Shown one piece after another: positions 26,198-37,500 of a stretch of 60,217 nt of DNA. How positions within the stretch are numbered: position 1 is the stretch's first letter; every line of letters begins with the position of its first letter. A program made the translations under genes and the position numbers. The notes beneath the pieces are model-generated. The model saw nothing but the letters and a program-made list of their open reading frames with translations, did no database searches and was not told the DNA's origin. The stretch covers positions 1 through 60,217 of the IMG/VR virus record IMGVR_UViG_3300043427_000906. The stretch is one strand, 5' to 3'. The stretch comes from a virus.

Positions 26198-26730
26198 AGT
26201 ACCTGATAATCATACTGTTACTGGTTTCTTGTAGTCCCGTCAAGCAGGTGTTAAAAGATCCAGCTAAACTAGATGAGGTAGCTCAGGAGGTTATTAGAAG
26301 AGGGTATTGTGTTAACGATACCACAATTATTACTGAAACAAAGGATAGCGTAATTTATCGCGACTCCATTATTGAGAAGGTAGAAAGAATACCTTGTAAA
26401 GATTTCGATACCACTATTGGACGAGCTAGAATATCTGTCAGCTCGGGGGTGCTAAAATACAGTGCTAAAGATTCTGTAGTCTACAGAACTAAAACAGTTA
26501 CAAATACGGTTAGGGATAGGGAGTACGAAAGAATACTCCTACATGATATACGCATTCTTAAGGATACCTTATACATGGAGCGTGCAGATGCCGCCATTAT
26601 CAAATCCGAGTTTAAGGCGTACAAGCTGGACTCAAGAATTGACAGGGCGAAATTGTGGCTATTGATCGTAGCTATTGGGATATTTGCATTAAGAAAACAA
26701 ATCTCTTCTGTATGGCGCTTTTTCATGTAA
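26194..26730 (+). CDS. Unimolecular spanin candidate
   Basis: This 178-residue protein has an N-terminal lipoprotein signal with lipobox LLLVSC (Cys at about residue 13) and a C-terminal hydrophobic segment (LWLLIVAIGIFAL, about 153-165). One protein thus has an outer-membrane lipid anchor and an inner-membrane helix, the layout of u-spanins (as T1 gp11), which fuse the two membranes at lysis. The beta-rich periplasmic middle fits the family. Holin-like genes precede it. Confidence 0.7.
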   Translation: MKYLIIILLLVSCSPVKQVLKDPAKLDEVAQEVIRRGYCVNDTTIITETKDSVIYRDSIIEKVERIPCKDFDTTIGRARISVSSGVLKYSAKDSVVYRTKTVTNTVRDREYERILLHDIRILKDTLYMERADAAIIKSEFKAYKLDSRIDRAKLWLLIVAIGIFALRKQISSVWRFFM

Positions 26731-26990
26731 TGGCTGCGAAGGATGGTAAGCACGCTTGGAAGGCTACCGGTACCAACCCAAAGACGGACCGGGAGATTAC
26801 CTTGAAGGGTGGTGAGGCTAAGCACCGTGGAAAGTGGGGTACGAAGGGTGGCAAGAGTGAAGGTCAGGTTAAAAGTTTCTTTGCTCGCCACGCCAAGAAT
26901 GATAGCCCAGTTGCATTTATTAATGCGCTGAATTGGAAGAAAGGTTCACAAATTGGAAAGACAGTTAATATCCCTAATAGTAAGTTCTGA
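26730..26990 (+). CDS. Hypothetical basic protein, 86 aa
   Basis: The start is at the ATG overlapping the spanin stop (TAATG), giving MAAKDGKHAWKATG. It is rich in Lys and Gly, with GKWGTKGGKSEGQVKSF in the middle. No family recognised. Confidence 0.6.
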   Translation: MAAKDGKHAWKATGTNPKTDREITLKGGEAKHRGKWGTKGGKSEGQVKSFFARHAKNDSPVAFINALNWKKGSQIGKTVNIPNSKF

Positions 26991-27682
26991 TGAATATCAA
27001 TGATGTCCATAAAACAATTCTGTACTTCGTTAACAAGGAGCAGAATGCATTTATCACCCCAGCGGAGATAGATCTTGTATTGGACAAAGCTCAACTGGTG
27101 CTGTTCAACCAGTACCACACAAACCCTAAATTGCCTTCGAATGTACAGGCAAAGAACTATGGGGATTCTCAACGTATTGACGATGCGCTTAGTGCGTTTA
27201 AGTCTAAGTATACATTCACAAGCTTAACATCTCCTGCTGGATTAATTACACTACCGGGTGACTATATGCATTTAATATCACTGTTTACTACAGTATATAA
27301 TGCGCAGCTCGGGAGAAACGTATACTCATCCGTTCAGGTAATGAATGAGGATGAGTTAATTGAGCGACTAGAGTCTCAAGTTATCCCTGTTAATGCGGAT
27401 GAGCCTGTAGCTATTATGAATAGCTTTAATAGAATTCAGCTATTCCCAGAGGCGACTGCCACTGGTGGTGTTTATTACTTTAGAAGACCGGCTGTTCCTG
27501 TTTTCGGATACACACAGTCTGGTCGTACTATAACATACAATCCTCTTACTTCTACTCAGCTTGAGTGGAGAGATGCTGACATTATGAATATCATTGTTAT
27601 TGCTCTCTCTTACTATGGATTGAATATGTCTAGTGAGATGATTGCTCAGTTTGCTAACGTCAAAGAAGTACAAGGTCAATGA
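26990..27682 (+). CDS. Virion connector/ring protein candidate 1
   Basis: This 230-residue protein is first of three similar-sized proteins ahead of the stabilisation protein. Helical N-terminus (DLVLDKAQLVLFNQYH), a LTSPAGLITLPGDYMHL beta region and EWRDADIMNIIVIALSYYGLNM at the end recall the ring or connector proteins of crAss-like phages. The stop overlaps the next start (ATGACA). Assigned by context. Confidence 0.6.
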   Translation: MNINDVHKTILYFVNKEQNAFITPAEIDLVLDKAQLVLFNQYHTNPKLPSNVQAKNYGDSQRIDDALSAFKSKYTFTSLTSPAGLITLPGDYMHLISLFTTVYNAQLGRNVYSSVQVMNEDELIERLESQVIPVNADEPVAIMNSFNRIQLFPEATATGGVYYFRRPAVPVFGYTQSGRTITYNPLTSTQLEWRDADIMNIIVIALSYYGLNMSSEMIAQFANVKEVQGQ

Positions 27683-28299
27683 CAACTAAATATAAAATAG
27701 CGGAACAGGTGCAGCGTTTGCTTAACGGCAACCCTGTAATTAGTGGTCGTTTTAACCTGAACGAGATTAAGGTTCTTGTGGCGCAGGTAGCCAATCAGTT
27801 ATTAAAGGCTGATCACTTCTCTGTTAACATGCCTGAGGGTGATACTATACCTACTAACTGTATGGTATATACTTATGACAACGTACCTGTTACTACATAT
27901 AAGACAACATTAAGTAAGGCGACATTACCATCTATCCCTATTGGTCTTCCAAGGAATATGGGTGTGCTGCACGTATCTAAGATTGATGCTATCGAGGAGC
28001 CATTTATCCCCATCCCTACCAGCATGTATGGTATTATCAAGCCACAGGATTTGCTTGGCGAATTATCTGGGTTGATTGGGTATGAGGTTGTTGGTAAGGA
28101 TATTATCTTTACTAAGAACCTACCGGGTATGAGTGTGAGTTCAGTGTATATTAGACTGGTTGGTGTGGATTTAAGTACTGTCTCTGATTATGAGACGCTT
28201 CCATTAACAGCTGATCTAGAGGCACAGGTTGTTACACAGGTTTATAATATACTTGTTCAGACTCCATCTGGAGAGAATAAATTAGATGAAAGGCAATGA
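27679..28299 (+). CDS. Virion connector/ring protein candidate 2
   Basis: This 206-residue protein is beta-rich, with a helical start FNLNEIKVLVAQVANQLL and the end LTADLEAQVVTQVYNIL. The arrangement in series with its neighbours suggests a head-tail ring component. No catalytic motif. Confidence 0.6.
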   Translation: MTTKYKIAEQVQRLLNGNPVISGRFNLNEIKVLVAQVANQLLKADHFSVNMPEGDTIPTNCMVYTYDNVPVTTYKTTLSKATLPSIPIGLPRNMGVLHVSKIDAIEEPFIPIPTSMYGIIKPQDLLGELSGLIGYEVVGKDIIFTKNLPGMSVSSVYIRLVGVDLSTVSDYETLPLTADLEAQVVTQVYNILVQTPSGENKLDERQ

Positions 28300-29057
28300 A
28301 AGTAAGTACACTAGATAAAATCGTAAGGGGCGCTCTCGCTGACAGGAATTATCCAATGCATTGGTATTTACAATTTATGACCTATGCGGTTTCTTGTCTG
28401 CGTGAGTTAAACTTTGATGTGCTCCAGAATATTAAGAGTGTTCGCTTGCCAGTAAATTCATATAAAGCTGCTACTCTTCCAGTAGACTTCGTGGATTATA
28501 TAAGGGTCGGTAATGAACTAGGCCAGTATATATCTCCTTGGGGTGAGAAGAGAGATTCCTTTAATCGTTTAAACAAATTTGATTCACAAGGAAACAAAAT
28601 TCCCTATGGAGACTTCGAAGCAGCCAATGGAATACTTCCTAATAACTGGGAAGGGTTCTGGTATACGAATTATATTAATGACAAAGGTGAGCATCTGGGA
28701 CGTATATTCAATAACATCCCGGGCTTTAGAGAATCCTTTGTTATCCTCAGAGAGCGTAGTGAGATCCAACTAGACGTAAGCTACATTGGGCAGTTTATCG
28801 TTATGGATTACATATCTGATGGCATGTTACTTAGCGCTTCAAATTCGGTTCATCCTTATGCGATCGAGACGATCAAGGCATATATATTTTGGAAGATGAA
28901 AGAGCATAGTAGACAATTCAACATGGGTGAGCGACAGCTTGCTAAGGATGAGTTCTACAATCAGCTCCGCATCCTCAGAGCTAGAATGAATACTATTGAT
29001 ACACTGGATATCCGTCGTAGTCTACAAGCTTCGTACGGTCCTGTGATAAAGAACTAA
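28296..29057 (+). CDS. Virion connector/ring protein candidate 3
   Basis: In this 253-residue protein the N-terminal half (PMHWYLQFMTYAVSCLREL ... VRLPVNSYKAATLPVDFVDY) is typical of the connector-like proteins that precede the stabilisation protein in Bacteroidota phages. ATGA-type overlaps join the series. It is a probable structural protein. Confidence 0.62.
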   Translation: MKVSTLDKIVRGALADRNYPMHWYLQFMTYAVSCLRELNFDVLQNIKSVRLPVNSYKAATLPVDFVDYIRVGNELGQYISPWGEKRDSFNRLNKFDSQGNKIPYGDFEAANGILPNNWEGFWYTNYINDKGEHLGRIFNNIPGFRESFVILRERSEIQLDVSYIGQFIVMDYISDGMLLSASNSVHPYAIETIKAYIFWKMKEHSRQFNMGERQLAKDEFYNQLRILRARMNTIDTLDIRRSLQASYGPVIKN

Positions 29058-29059
29058 TA

Positions 29060-32000
29060 ATGCCTGTAGTAAAAAAAATATTTACTGGGGGAATCAACTC
29101 GGATGATGCCTCATACTTGGTGGACCCAAAGGAATACCTTAACGCCGTCAACGCCAGATTTATTACATCTGAGAGTGGTGAGGTAGGTAAGGTTATGCCT
29201 GTTGAGGGTACCACACTAAAGGCACAGACTATAAATTCTATTGGTACTACTATACCTTTTGTACTTCCAGCTGGGACTAATCAGGTGATTGGCGCAGTCG
29301 AGGATGCTACAAAGAGGAGAGTAGTTTGGTTTGTTTGGAACAGCTTAGGTAGTCATGCTATCTACTGCTATGACGCTGATACAGATCGTGTGTATAGAGT
29401 ACTAGAAAATGCTGATGTTACTGGAGGTTTGAATTTTCTGAAAACTAAGTTCATACACTCGTGCTCTATCGTGTATGGTATTTTATATTGGACAGATAAC
29501 AATTCCCAGCCTAGAAGAATTAATATAGAGGCTGGTATTGTAACACATCATCCTACATTCGTAACTACTCAGTCATCATATACTACTCCGATGGATCAGA
29601 GCATTATTACTGTGATCCGTCCTCAGCCAGTCTACCCAATGACTGTTGCATATGTAGCTGATATAAATTTAAAACTTGTAACAGACGGTTTCCAGAGTGC
29701 TTATCGATTTGGTTATAGAGATAAAGAATATAGTACATTTTCTATGTTCTCTAGAGCATCTCTTCCAACAGTCGGGCTTAGTGTATTCACTGGATACCTT
29801 ACATTCACAATACCATTTTCGCAGAAAGTAGCACAAGATGTACAAATTATTGAAGCTGCTGTGAAGTTCCCGGGCAGTAAGATGTTTATACAGAAGAGAT
29901 GGGATAAGAGCAATGCTACAGATGCTGCTGCAATAATTGCACATAATGCTGGGACTACTGCATTATCATTCAGTTTTTACGCCGATTCTGTTGGTGAAGC
30001 CGTAGATGATGCTACTACTTTTAAGGCGTACGATGATGTTCCTATTGTAGCTGCAACTATGGATGTAGCTAATGATAGGTTATTCTTTGCAAACACAATT
30101 AATGGGTACCAAATGCCAAATGAGGTGCCCTTAGGTTTTGGTACAACTCTTGGCGCTGCATTACCCGTCCCGATTGACGGCGCTAGAGTTATGAAATCTG
30201 GGTCTACTTATAAGCTTGGTATAGTTTATTATGATGAATTTGGAAGAAGCTCTGGAGTTGTGGCTGGGCCTACACTTAGTGTACCATTTCATGGGGATCA
30301 AGGGCCTTGGTATGGTAATTCAAGCTGGTCTTTTTTAAATACTGGATCTGCTATACCTTTATGGGCTAAGTATTATTCTATAGTTAGAACTAAATCTAAG
30401 AAGTGCACAACATTCTTGCAATTCAGAGTACCTGAATTTAAGTATGTAACAAAGGATACTAGTGGTGCTTTTGTGTTTAACACAACTCCTCCTACAAATA
30501 CATCTGATATTTACGGGATTGGTTTGAGAGCATCAACACTTTATAATACTGGTTATGGATATAGTTTTACAGAAGGTGATCTAGCACAGGTTGCTGGCAC
30601 ATCTGCTACATATACACTAAATATACTTAATCAGTACTCTGATTTTATTATAGTAGAATATAATTCCAATTTAGGTACGCCTACACAGGCTGAAATATAT
30701 ACACCTGTTACTAATACAGCTGTAGAGTACTACTACGAGATTGGGCAGAAGTATGATGTTTTGAACCCCGGGACCCCATCAAGATCTTTCTCTACAATAA
30801 CAGGTCCTATTAATGGTGATGTTTACTTAAAAAGTAGAACATACGTCTTTGGTGCAACTCCTGTTACTAAATATTACGAGGTAATGAATATGGTGGATCA
30901 GAACTGGCAGAGCTGGTATACTGATGCTGGCAGGGGATTGACTGAGATATTTACAAAAATAGAAAGACAACCCACTAATATTTGTTTCAGCGCCCCATTT
31001 ACTATTGGAGTTAATGGGCTTAGCTCTTTTAATTCATTAGATGCTAATATTCTACCTAACGAATTAGATTCTATACAGAAGATTATTAATACATCAAAAG
31101 TAGAATCTCAAGGTGGTGTACTTCTTATAATTGGAGAACAAGAGACTGCCTCACAGTATGTAGGTGAGTCTCAATTGTTTGATAACACTGGGTCATCGTT
31201 TATAGCAAAGAGCTCTGGTGTACTAGGCAACATTAATATGTTGAAAGGGTCATATGGTACATTGCACCCAGAGAGTGTATTTGGTTTTGGTGAAGAGGTG
31301 GTGTTCTTTGATGTCAATAAAGGTAGTGTCGTTAGATATAGCTCAAATGGATTAACCCCAATCTCTGACAATAAGATGCGCAAGTACTGGAGAAATGTGG
31401 GTCAGGATATTATAGGATACTATAAAGATCCTACTGTACACAACCAGATGAACCCAGACAGTCCTATGAAGGTATTGGGTATGGTTGACCCGTTTAATAA
31501 TGAGTATCTGATGTACACACCTAATATGAGTACAACCTCTAAGGCTGGGTATATTCAGGACGTTACCAATATATGTACTGTATATACTTATGAATTCCCT
31601 CTAGGAGCTACTAGTATGCTGTACACACTCCCGCTAGTTCCCGGTACAATGTATTACTTTGACACACTTTGGAGAGAGACTGTAGTTACATATAACGGGC
31701 AGAATCTTTTTGATAACCCATACTTTATTGCGGTACCCGGAGTAACTCAGATACTAATATCTTCAAATACTCAATTCGGAGGAGAATTCACTCTATGTGA
31801 TGTAATGAAGTCGTACTACGATACATATGACGGGAATGGTGGTGTGGTTAGCTTTAGTGCTGATATAGACAAGTGGGTTACCAAGTATAGCTATACACCT
31901 GAGTGGATGTGCAATATAATTAACAGGCTGGCGTCATTTAAGAACGGGAATCTTTATATACATAACGGAGCGTATAACTCATTTTACGGTAGCGCCGCTG

Positions 32001-32359
32001 ATACTATTATGGTTGGTATGCATAATGATAATGGTAATAATATCAAGGTATACGATAGCGTGGCGATTGAGGGTGATGCTCCAAGAATGATCCATTTCAG
32101 AACAGAAGATCCTAATGTGCAGAGTACCAACATGTTATCTAATGAGTTTGTTAACAAGGAGGGTGTGAAGTATTCCCCTATCCTTAGGGACAGGCTTAGC
32201 CCTAACACGACAGGTACCTATGATCAGAAGATGTGGAAGGGTGATAAGCTACGTGGGGAGGTTTGTAAGTTCACGGTTATCTACAGCCCTGCCGGTAGCG
32301 CCAAAGAGCTTGAGTTTGTTAACATCGGATTCAATGGTAGTAATGGACAAACTGTGTAA
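29060..32359 (+). CDS. Stabilisation/tail hub-type protein
   Basis: In this 1099-residue protein the start VKKIFTGGINSDDASYLVDP followed by EYLNAVNARF is characteristic of the large stabilisation or tube proteins of podovirus-like Bacteroidota phages (related to the P22 gp10 group). The rest is beta-rich with YWTDNNSQPRRI and a late LSNEFVNKEG segment. It probably closes the portal and forms the tail hub. Confidence 0.75.
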   Translation: MPVVKKIFTGGINSDDASYLVDPKEYLNAVNARFITSESGEVGKVMPVEGTTLKAQTINSIGTTIPFVLPAGTNQVIGAVEDATKRRVVWFVWNSLGSHAIYCYDADTDRVYRVLENADVTGGLNFLKTKFIHSCSIVYGILYWTDNNSQPRRINIEAGIVTHHPTFVTTQSSYTTPMDQSIITVIRPQPVYPMTVAYVADINLKLVTDGFQSAYRFGYRDKEYSTFSMFSRASLPTVGLSVFTGYLTFTIPFSQKVAQDVQIIEAAVKFPGSKMFIQKRWDKSNATDAAAIIAHNAGTTALSFSFYADSVGEAVDDATTFKAYDDVPIVAATMDVANDRLFFANTINGYQMPNEVPLGFGTTLGAALPVPIDGARVMKSGSTYKLGIVYYDEFGRSSGVVAGPTLSVPFHGDQGPWYGNSSWSFLNTGSAIPLWAKYYSIVRTKSKKCTTFLQFRVPEFKYVTKDTSGAFVFNTTPPTNTSDIYGIGLRASTLYNTGYGYSFTEGDLAQVAGTSATYTLNILNQYSDFIIVEYNSNLGTPTQAEIYTPVTNTAVEYYYEIGQKYDVLNPGTPSRSFSTITGPINGDVYLKSRTYVFGATPVTKYYEVMNMVDQNWQSWYTDAGRGLTEIFTKIERQPTNICFSAPFTIGVNGLSSFNSLDANILPNELDSIQKIINTSKVESQGGVLLIIGEQETASQYVGESQLFDNTGSSFIAKSSGVLGNINMLKGSYGTLHPESVFGFGEEVVFFDVNKGSVVRYSSNGLTPISDNKMRKYWRNVGQDIIGYYKDPTVHNQMNPDSPMKVLGMVDPFNNEYLMYTPNMSTTSKAGYIQDVTNICTVYTYEFPLGATSMLYTLPLVPGTMYYFDTLWRETVVTYNGQNLFDNPYFIAVPGVTQILISSNTQFGGEFTLCDVMKSYYDTYDGNGGVVSFSADIDKWVTKYSYTPEWMCNIINRLASFKNGNLYIHNGAYNSFYGSAADTIMVGMHNDNGNNIKVYDSVAIEGDAPRMIHFRTEDPNVQSTNMLSNEFVNKEGVKYSPILRDRLSPNTTGTYDQKMWKGDKLRGEVCKFTVIYSPAGSAKELEFVNIGFNGSNGQTV

Positions 32360-32422
32360 AAATATATACTGGTTTATCAATTAAGTTACAATATATTAAC
32401 GAAATTTGCAAATACTTAGATT

Positions 32423-33136
32423 ATGGCTGGAGAAGGAAATTTATTAAGTAAAGTTGCTGGCGTAGCTGGCCCTTTAGGATTAGCTGTTGGCGCAGCTCAA
32501 GGCATCTTTGGAATATTCCAAGGTGCTAAGATGTTAAAAGAAGCCAAGAAGATTAAGCCTGTTTGGGAGCAATATAAGACTAGCCCATATGCGTCGGCTG
32601 CTTTAGGTTTAGCTCAGACAAGTATGGGTGCTAGGAACCCAGCTAGGGCAGCAATGGAAAGGCAGATGCTTGCCACTCAAGCCAATATTTTAGCCTCTGG
32701 TCAAAGAGCTGGTTTGACTCCAACTCAACAAGCACAGCTGGCCCTTTCATCTCAAGGACAAATTGAGCAGGGAATAGAAAATCTTGGCACCATGGATATG
32801 GCTTTTAGACAGCAGAATAGAGCTGAGCTGAATAGAGCATTAGATGCTATGACAGGTGAAGAGCGTATGAAGTTCCAGTCTATGGCTATGAAGTATCAGA
32901 TGGACCAAGATCAAAAAAATGCTCTTAGAAGTGCTGGTATCCAGAATATATTTGGTGCTATTGGGCGTATTGGTGCAACAGCATACGGTGCTTCTAGACT
33001 TGGTGGTGGTGCACCGGGTGCGATGGGTGCGGGTGCTACTCAAGGTGGTGGTATTTCTCAAGGTATTGGTTTTGGAGACTTTATGAATTCTGTTCAAGGG
33101 GCAAACTCTGGAAGGCCAAGCCCTTGGGGTAATTAA
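32423..33136 (+). CDS. Internal virion protein candidate 1
   Basis: In this 237-residue protein a Gly/Ala-rich hydrophobic N-terminal part (GPLGLAVGAAQGIFGIFQG, about residues 15-33) is followed by Q/A/M-rich helices and a Gly-rich end. The composition resembles T7 gp14-like ejection proteins that enter the host membrane. It is first of three proteins in an ejection-type series. Role inferred. Confidence 0.6.
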   Translation: MAGEGNLLSKVAGVAGPLGLAVGAAQGIFGIFQGAKMLKEAKKIKPVWEQYKTSPYASAALGLAQTSMGARNPARAAMERQMLATQANILASGQRAGLTPTQQAQLALSSQGQIEQGIENLGTMDMAFRQQNRAELNRALDAMTGEERMKFQSMAMKYQMDQDQKNALRSAGIQNIFGAIGRIGATAYGASRLGGGAPGAMGAGATQGGGISQGIGFGDFMNSVQGANSGRPSPWGN

Positions 33137-33145
33137 ATAAAATAA

Positions 33146-34573
33146 ATGGCAGACATAAGACCCATACAGTTCGAAACAGAATCACTCCAGATGCTATCAG
33201 CTCTTGGTGACATTCAAGAGAAGAGAGAGATTCTTGAGCGCCAGAGAATGCAGGAGGAGATCCGCCAGAAGCGTGAGCTAATGGGTATGATAGACCCTAT
33301 TACTCTTAGTAAGAACTTAGAGTCTGAAGTGGTTAACGCAAGAATGAGTGAGCTTAGAAATGGCATTGCTTCATTTATAAAGAATAATCCTAACCAAAGT
33401 AGCGATGAACTTAGGTATGAAATACAGAGACAGTTAGGTGAGCTTGTACAGTGGAATGCTAAGGTTAAGACAATCAAGACAAATATTGATGAGTCTATGA
33501 AGGCGATGCCACAAGATAAGACTGTTAACAAGTCTGCTTGGCGTAGTGCTGCTATATCTAAAGCTTTATATAATCCAAATACTGGTACATTAAAAAATCT
33601 TAATGAGTTAGATGATCAGTATGATTTTGTTTCTGACGTTTGGAATAATAATGGCGATGTGCTGGTGAATATGGATGAGGTTGGTGTTGAATTGAAAAAG
33701 AGGATTAAAGAGCAGCCAATGGTAAAAATGGACGTAACGGTTACTAAGCCAGTTGGTAAAGTTAAAAAGACTGTACAAGAAAGAATAGAGATTCCATCAT
33801 TTGCAACTTGGGATTCTACTAATAATAAGATTGTATTAAAGACTGATAAGAACGGTAATCTAGACCAGAATGTATATACTGATTTTATTGGTCAGACCGG
33901 ATCTGCTAATGATAAACTAGTTGGTAGAAAAGCAAAAGATTTGATTCTATCAGGCAACGCTGGTGTTAAGCCAGAGGAAGTACTCAACCCGGATGGCTCT
34001 GTGAAGGATGAAGATTTGTTCCTTAATGCAAAGAAGAAGTGGTTGGGTAATTATCTATACAATAATTCGCCAATTACTCAGATAGAGAAAGACATTACTC
34101 AGCCAATAAATATTACTATTGGAGATAAATCTGCTACCGGCCAAGAGGCTAAGCCATATCATCCAACTACAATTGTACAGGGTATTATAGAAAATAGAGG
34201 TGGTTTTAGGGGCGCGCCAGTAAAAGCTGCAGGGCTGGATCTGGTTGATGTTACCGACGCATTTAGCTCGTATAAACCTTTCAAGGTTGGCAGCTATCAG
34301 CAATCATACAAGAGGGTGTTATATTCTCCTGAGAAGAATAGATTCTATTATAGCCCATCAGCTACTGGTAAATTAACTGGTCAGTCTCCTGATCAATTCC
34401 AGTCTTCTATTATTCAGTCTGCACCTGATATTGGATTCAAAGCAGACCCAGAAATATTTAAAACATTACCTCCAGCCTCTCAGCCAGCAAAGACCATAAC
34501 TGCTGATGAGTTTAGAAAAATGAGCATTCAGCAGAGAACAGAGTTTATTAATAGTGGCGGAGTTGTAAAATAA
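33146..34573 (+). CDS. Internal virion protein candidate 2
   Basis: In this 475-residue protein a charged coiled-coil-like N-terminus (EKREILERQRMQEEIRQK) and a mixed beta region follow in order. It is soluble with no membrane segment. Located between a membrane-type and a giant ejection-type protein, it is likely carried in the head or channel. No enzyme motif. Confidence 0.58.
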   Translation: MADIRPIQFETESLQMLSALGDIQEKREILERQRMQEEIRQKRELMGMIDPITLSKNLESEVVNARMSELRNGIASFIKNNPNQSSDELRYEIQRQLGELVQWNAKVKTIKTNIDESMKAMPQDKTVNKSAWRSAAISKALYNPNTGTLKNLNELDDQYDFVSDVWNNNGDVLVNMDEVGVELKKRIKEQPMVKMDVTVTKPVGKVKKTVQERIEIPSFATWDSTNNKIVLKTDKNGNLDQNVYTDFIGQTGSANDKLVGRKAKDLILSGNAGVKPEEVLNPDGSVKDEDLFLNAKKKWLGNYLYNNSPITQIEKDITQPINITIGDKSATGQEAKPYHPTTIVQGIIENRGGFRGAPVKAAGLDLVDVTDAFSSYKPFKVGSYQQSYKRVLYSPEKNRFYYSPSATGKLTGQSPDQFQSSIIQSAPDIGFKADPEIFKTLPPASQPAKTITADEFRKMSIQQRTEFINSGGVVK

Positions 34574-34579
34574 TAACCA

Positions 34580-37500
34580 ATGCCAGATCCAATTAAAAGT
34601 TTATTCGAAGCCATGAAGTCTAAGAAGCTATTCTTAGATGAGGCAGATTTTAAATCTCAGTTAAGCAAAGATCCTCAAGGGGTTTTTAATGCAGTGTCTG
34701 ACAGCAAGCTGTTCATTGACTTCAATGACTTTGAAAATACATTAGGCTTAAAAAAAAAAGAGCCTTCGCCTTTTATTGGTCCAAGTTCTACTCAATCGTT
34801 TGTAGACCTACCTTGGAATACATCCATAAAGCAGCCCATTGTTTCCCAATCACAATCACTATTACCATCGGTAAAAAGTAAGTCGATTGAAAGGATAGAA
34901 TCCTTCAGTGCCGACACTAACGATTTCTTTAAAGCATTTCAAGAAGATCCTAAGAAGTTTACTGACTGGGCTTCTACTGCATTCCCTACTATTAGCTATG
35001 ATGAGATTAAGAAGTCTAAGGGTGAAGCTGATAAAAGCTTTGTTGACGATGCGTTTATCTTCAGAGTAAGTAAGGCGTATGAGGATAAGAAGAATGACAT
35101 CATACTTCAGAACTCAAGAACGCAAAGAAAAAATATTGAGGGTACATTACAGGGTAATCTAACAGAGCTATCTAAGGTTGCTGGTAAGGATATACAAATC
35201 CCTACCACTATTGAGCAGGCTCAGCAATTAATACAGGAGCTTAAGCCTAGACCAATTACAGACCCTGTTACTAAACCTGCTGTTGATCAGTACAATAAAA
35301 CATTAGATGGATTAAAGGGTAACATAACTGGTAATTTAAATGCCGTTATAGGATCTATTGTGCTTAGAGATATGAGTGCTAGGAATCCTAATGTTACTCC
35401 TATAGAGATAGGACGTGAAGTTATGAAACTCACGAACCCCGAGCTTTTCAAACAATATGAAGCTGCTGGTGGAGGTAAGCCTTATGGTGGATGGGGTGGA
35501 ATTAGTGTAAGAGAAACGCCATTATACGCTGATGATATTAATCGTCAGATGACACAGATAGGCGGTGAGATCATGAAGATGTATGGTAATAAGACAGCTA
35601 TTGAAAGAGCTAATCTTGAGGAGAAGGTATTACAAAATAAATTTACATACGGAGAACAAGAGCGCGTAAAGAATAAGATTGCTTCTGCATTATATCAAAA
35701 GGGCGTCAAGCCTACTTCTGCTAGTCAAGATCAGATTAATCAGATTGTTGAATCGTTACCAGAAGAGGATAAGAGCTTTTGGAAGCAGGCGCAAGAAGAT
35801 AATAATGTTAAGTTGCCATCAAGTGGATTTGGATATTCATTAAAGAATGGATACTCAGGGGTTGTTACAGATGCTGTGAAGACATTACTAACTCCATTAA
35901 TACCAAATAAAACAAGAGAGCAGGCATTAGAGAATTTAAAATCAATGTCATCATCTGATGTTGTTGGTGAGAATCCTCAAGAGGTTTCAAGATTTGAGGC
36001 TCTTAATAAAAAGAAAGCTGATGGTGTAATTACAGCACAAGAGACTACTGAACTTGAAGATTTGAAAGGACGTGTTCGCGTAAGAACTGGTCTAGAAAAA
36101 ATATTAGATTTTGCTGGTGGTGGTGTAGGACAGATTGTTGGACTTGGCACTATCTCTGCTTTTACTGGTGGATTATCTCAAGCTAGAACAGTAGGTGGTG
36201 CGCTAAAGTCTTTAGCATTCCCTTCAGGTGGATCAAAAGGTATCAGTGCTGCTGCTTATTTAATGGCTAATGAGGGCAACCAAAAGGAAGCAATAAGACT
36301 ATTCCCAGACAGCGATGTAAAGCAAGCCGTTGCTTCGACTGCATTCAATGCAATTGATATGCTTGTTGAACGCCTGTTCCCGGAAGAACAAGTCCTTACA
36401 AGAACAATTAAGAATGACGTTGTTGGTCAATTGTCTAAAATATCTAGAGATAAGATTAGCGAACAGCTTGTAGATAATGTTGCAAAGCAAGCGGCAAGAA
36501 CTATCGTTAGATCTGGTAAGGAATTATTAAAGGCGCCTTTGCAAGAAACTGCGGAAGAGGAAATAGCTATGGTATTAAAGGATGCTATTGTTCAGCCTAT
36601 CCTTAATCCAGAGTTTTCTAAAGAAGGAGTAACACTTAAGAAGATTATTGAGACAGGAGAGCAAGCTTTCTGGGGTGCTGCATTACTTGGTGCGCCGAAA
36701 GGATTAATGGCGCTAAGAGATACACGCGTACCTATCGAGACAATATGGAATACAGTATCTAGCCCTACAGAGTTTATTAATATTAGTAACACCATCAATA
36801 AGATGGAGAAAGCGGGTGATATTACTGCAGAAGACGCGCAGGAAAAGAGAACAATTATTGCACAAGGTATTAAAGAATACAATAGTAATCCAGTGGTCAC
36901 TGGACAGGTTGGTAAGCTATCATTAAAAGAAAGACAGAATTACTTTGCACGTTTGATGCATGAGAAGACTCTGGAAAATCAGATGAACTCAACAACAGAT
37001 GACAATGTAAAAGCTGATCTACAATCTAAGATAAATGATAGCAAGGCACAGAGAGAAAAGATATTTAAGAATCAAGTAACTGTAAACGAGGATAATAGAG
37101 AGATGCCTGCTGGTATGACAGAAGAGGCATTCAACATAAAGGAAAGATTAAAGACGACACAGGGATTAACTGATGCTGATTTTGTGGCCGAGCCATTTAC
37201 TACTGAAGAGGATGCGGCAGATCGTGAGGCATTACCTCAATCTCAATTCGGAACAGAAGCTGATTTAGAAAACACGTTGAAGACTGGGCAGTTTGCTATG
37301 CTTACTGGTATGAATCCTAGTGCACAACCGATCAGTAAGGCTGGTAATAAGAAGCTTAACGAGAGAGCTAAGCAATGGTTAATAGATAAAGGGTTTAAAC
37401 CTATAGAGATATTTGGTAAGTATGATAACTCTGAGCGTTCATTCTTTGTTCCTGATATGACTAGAGAACAGGCGATTGAATTTGCTAAAGAGTTTGGGCA

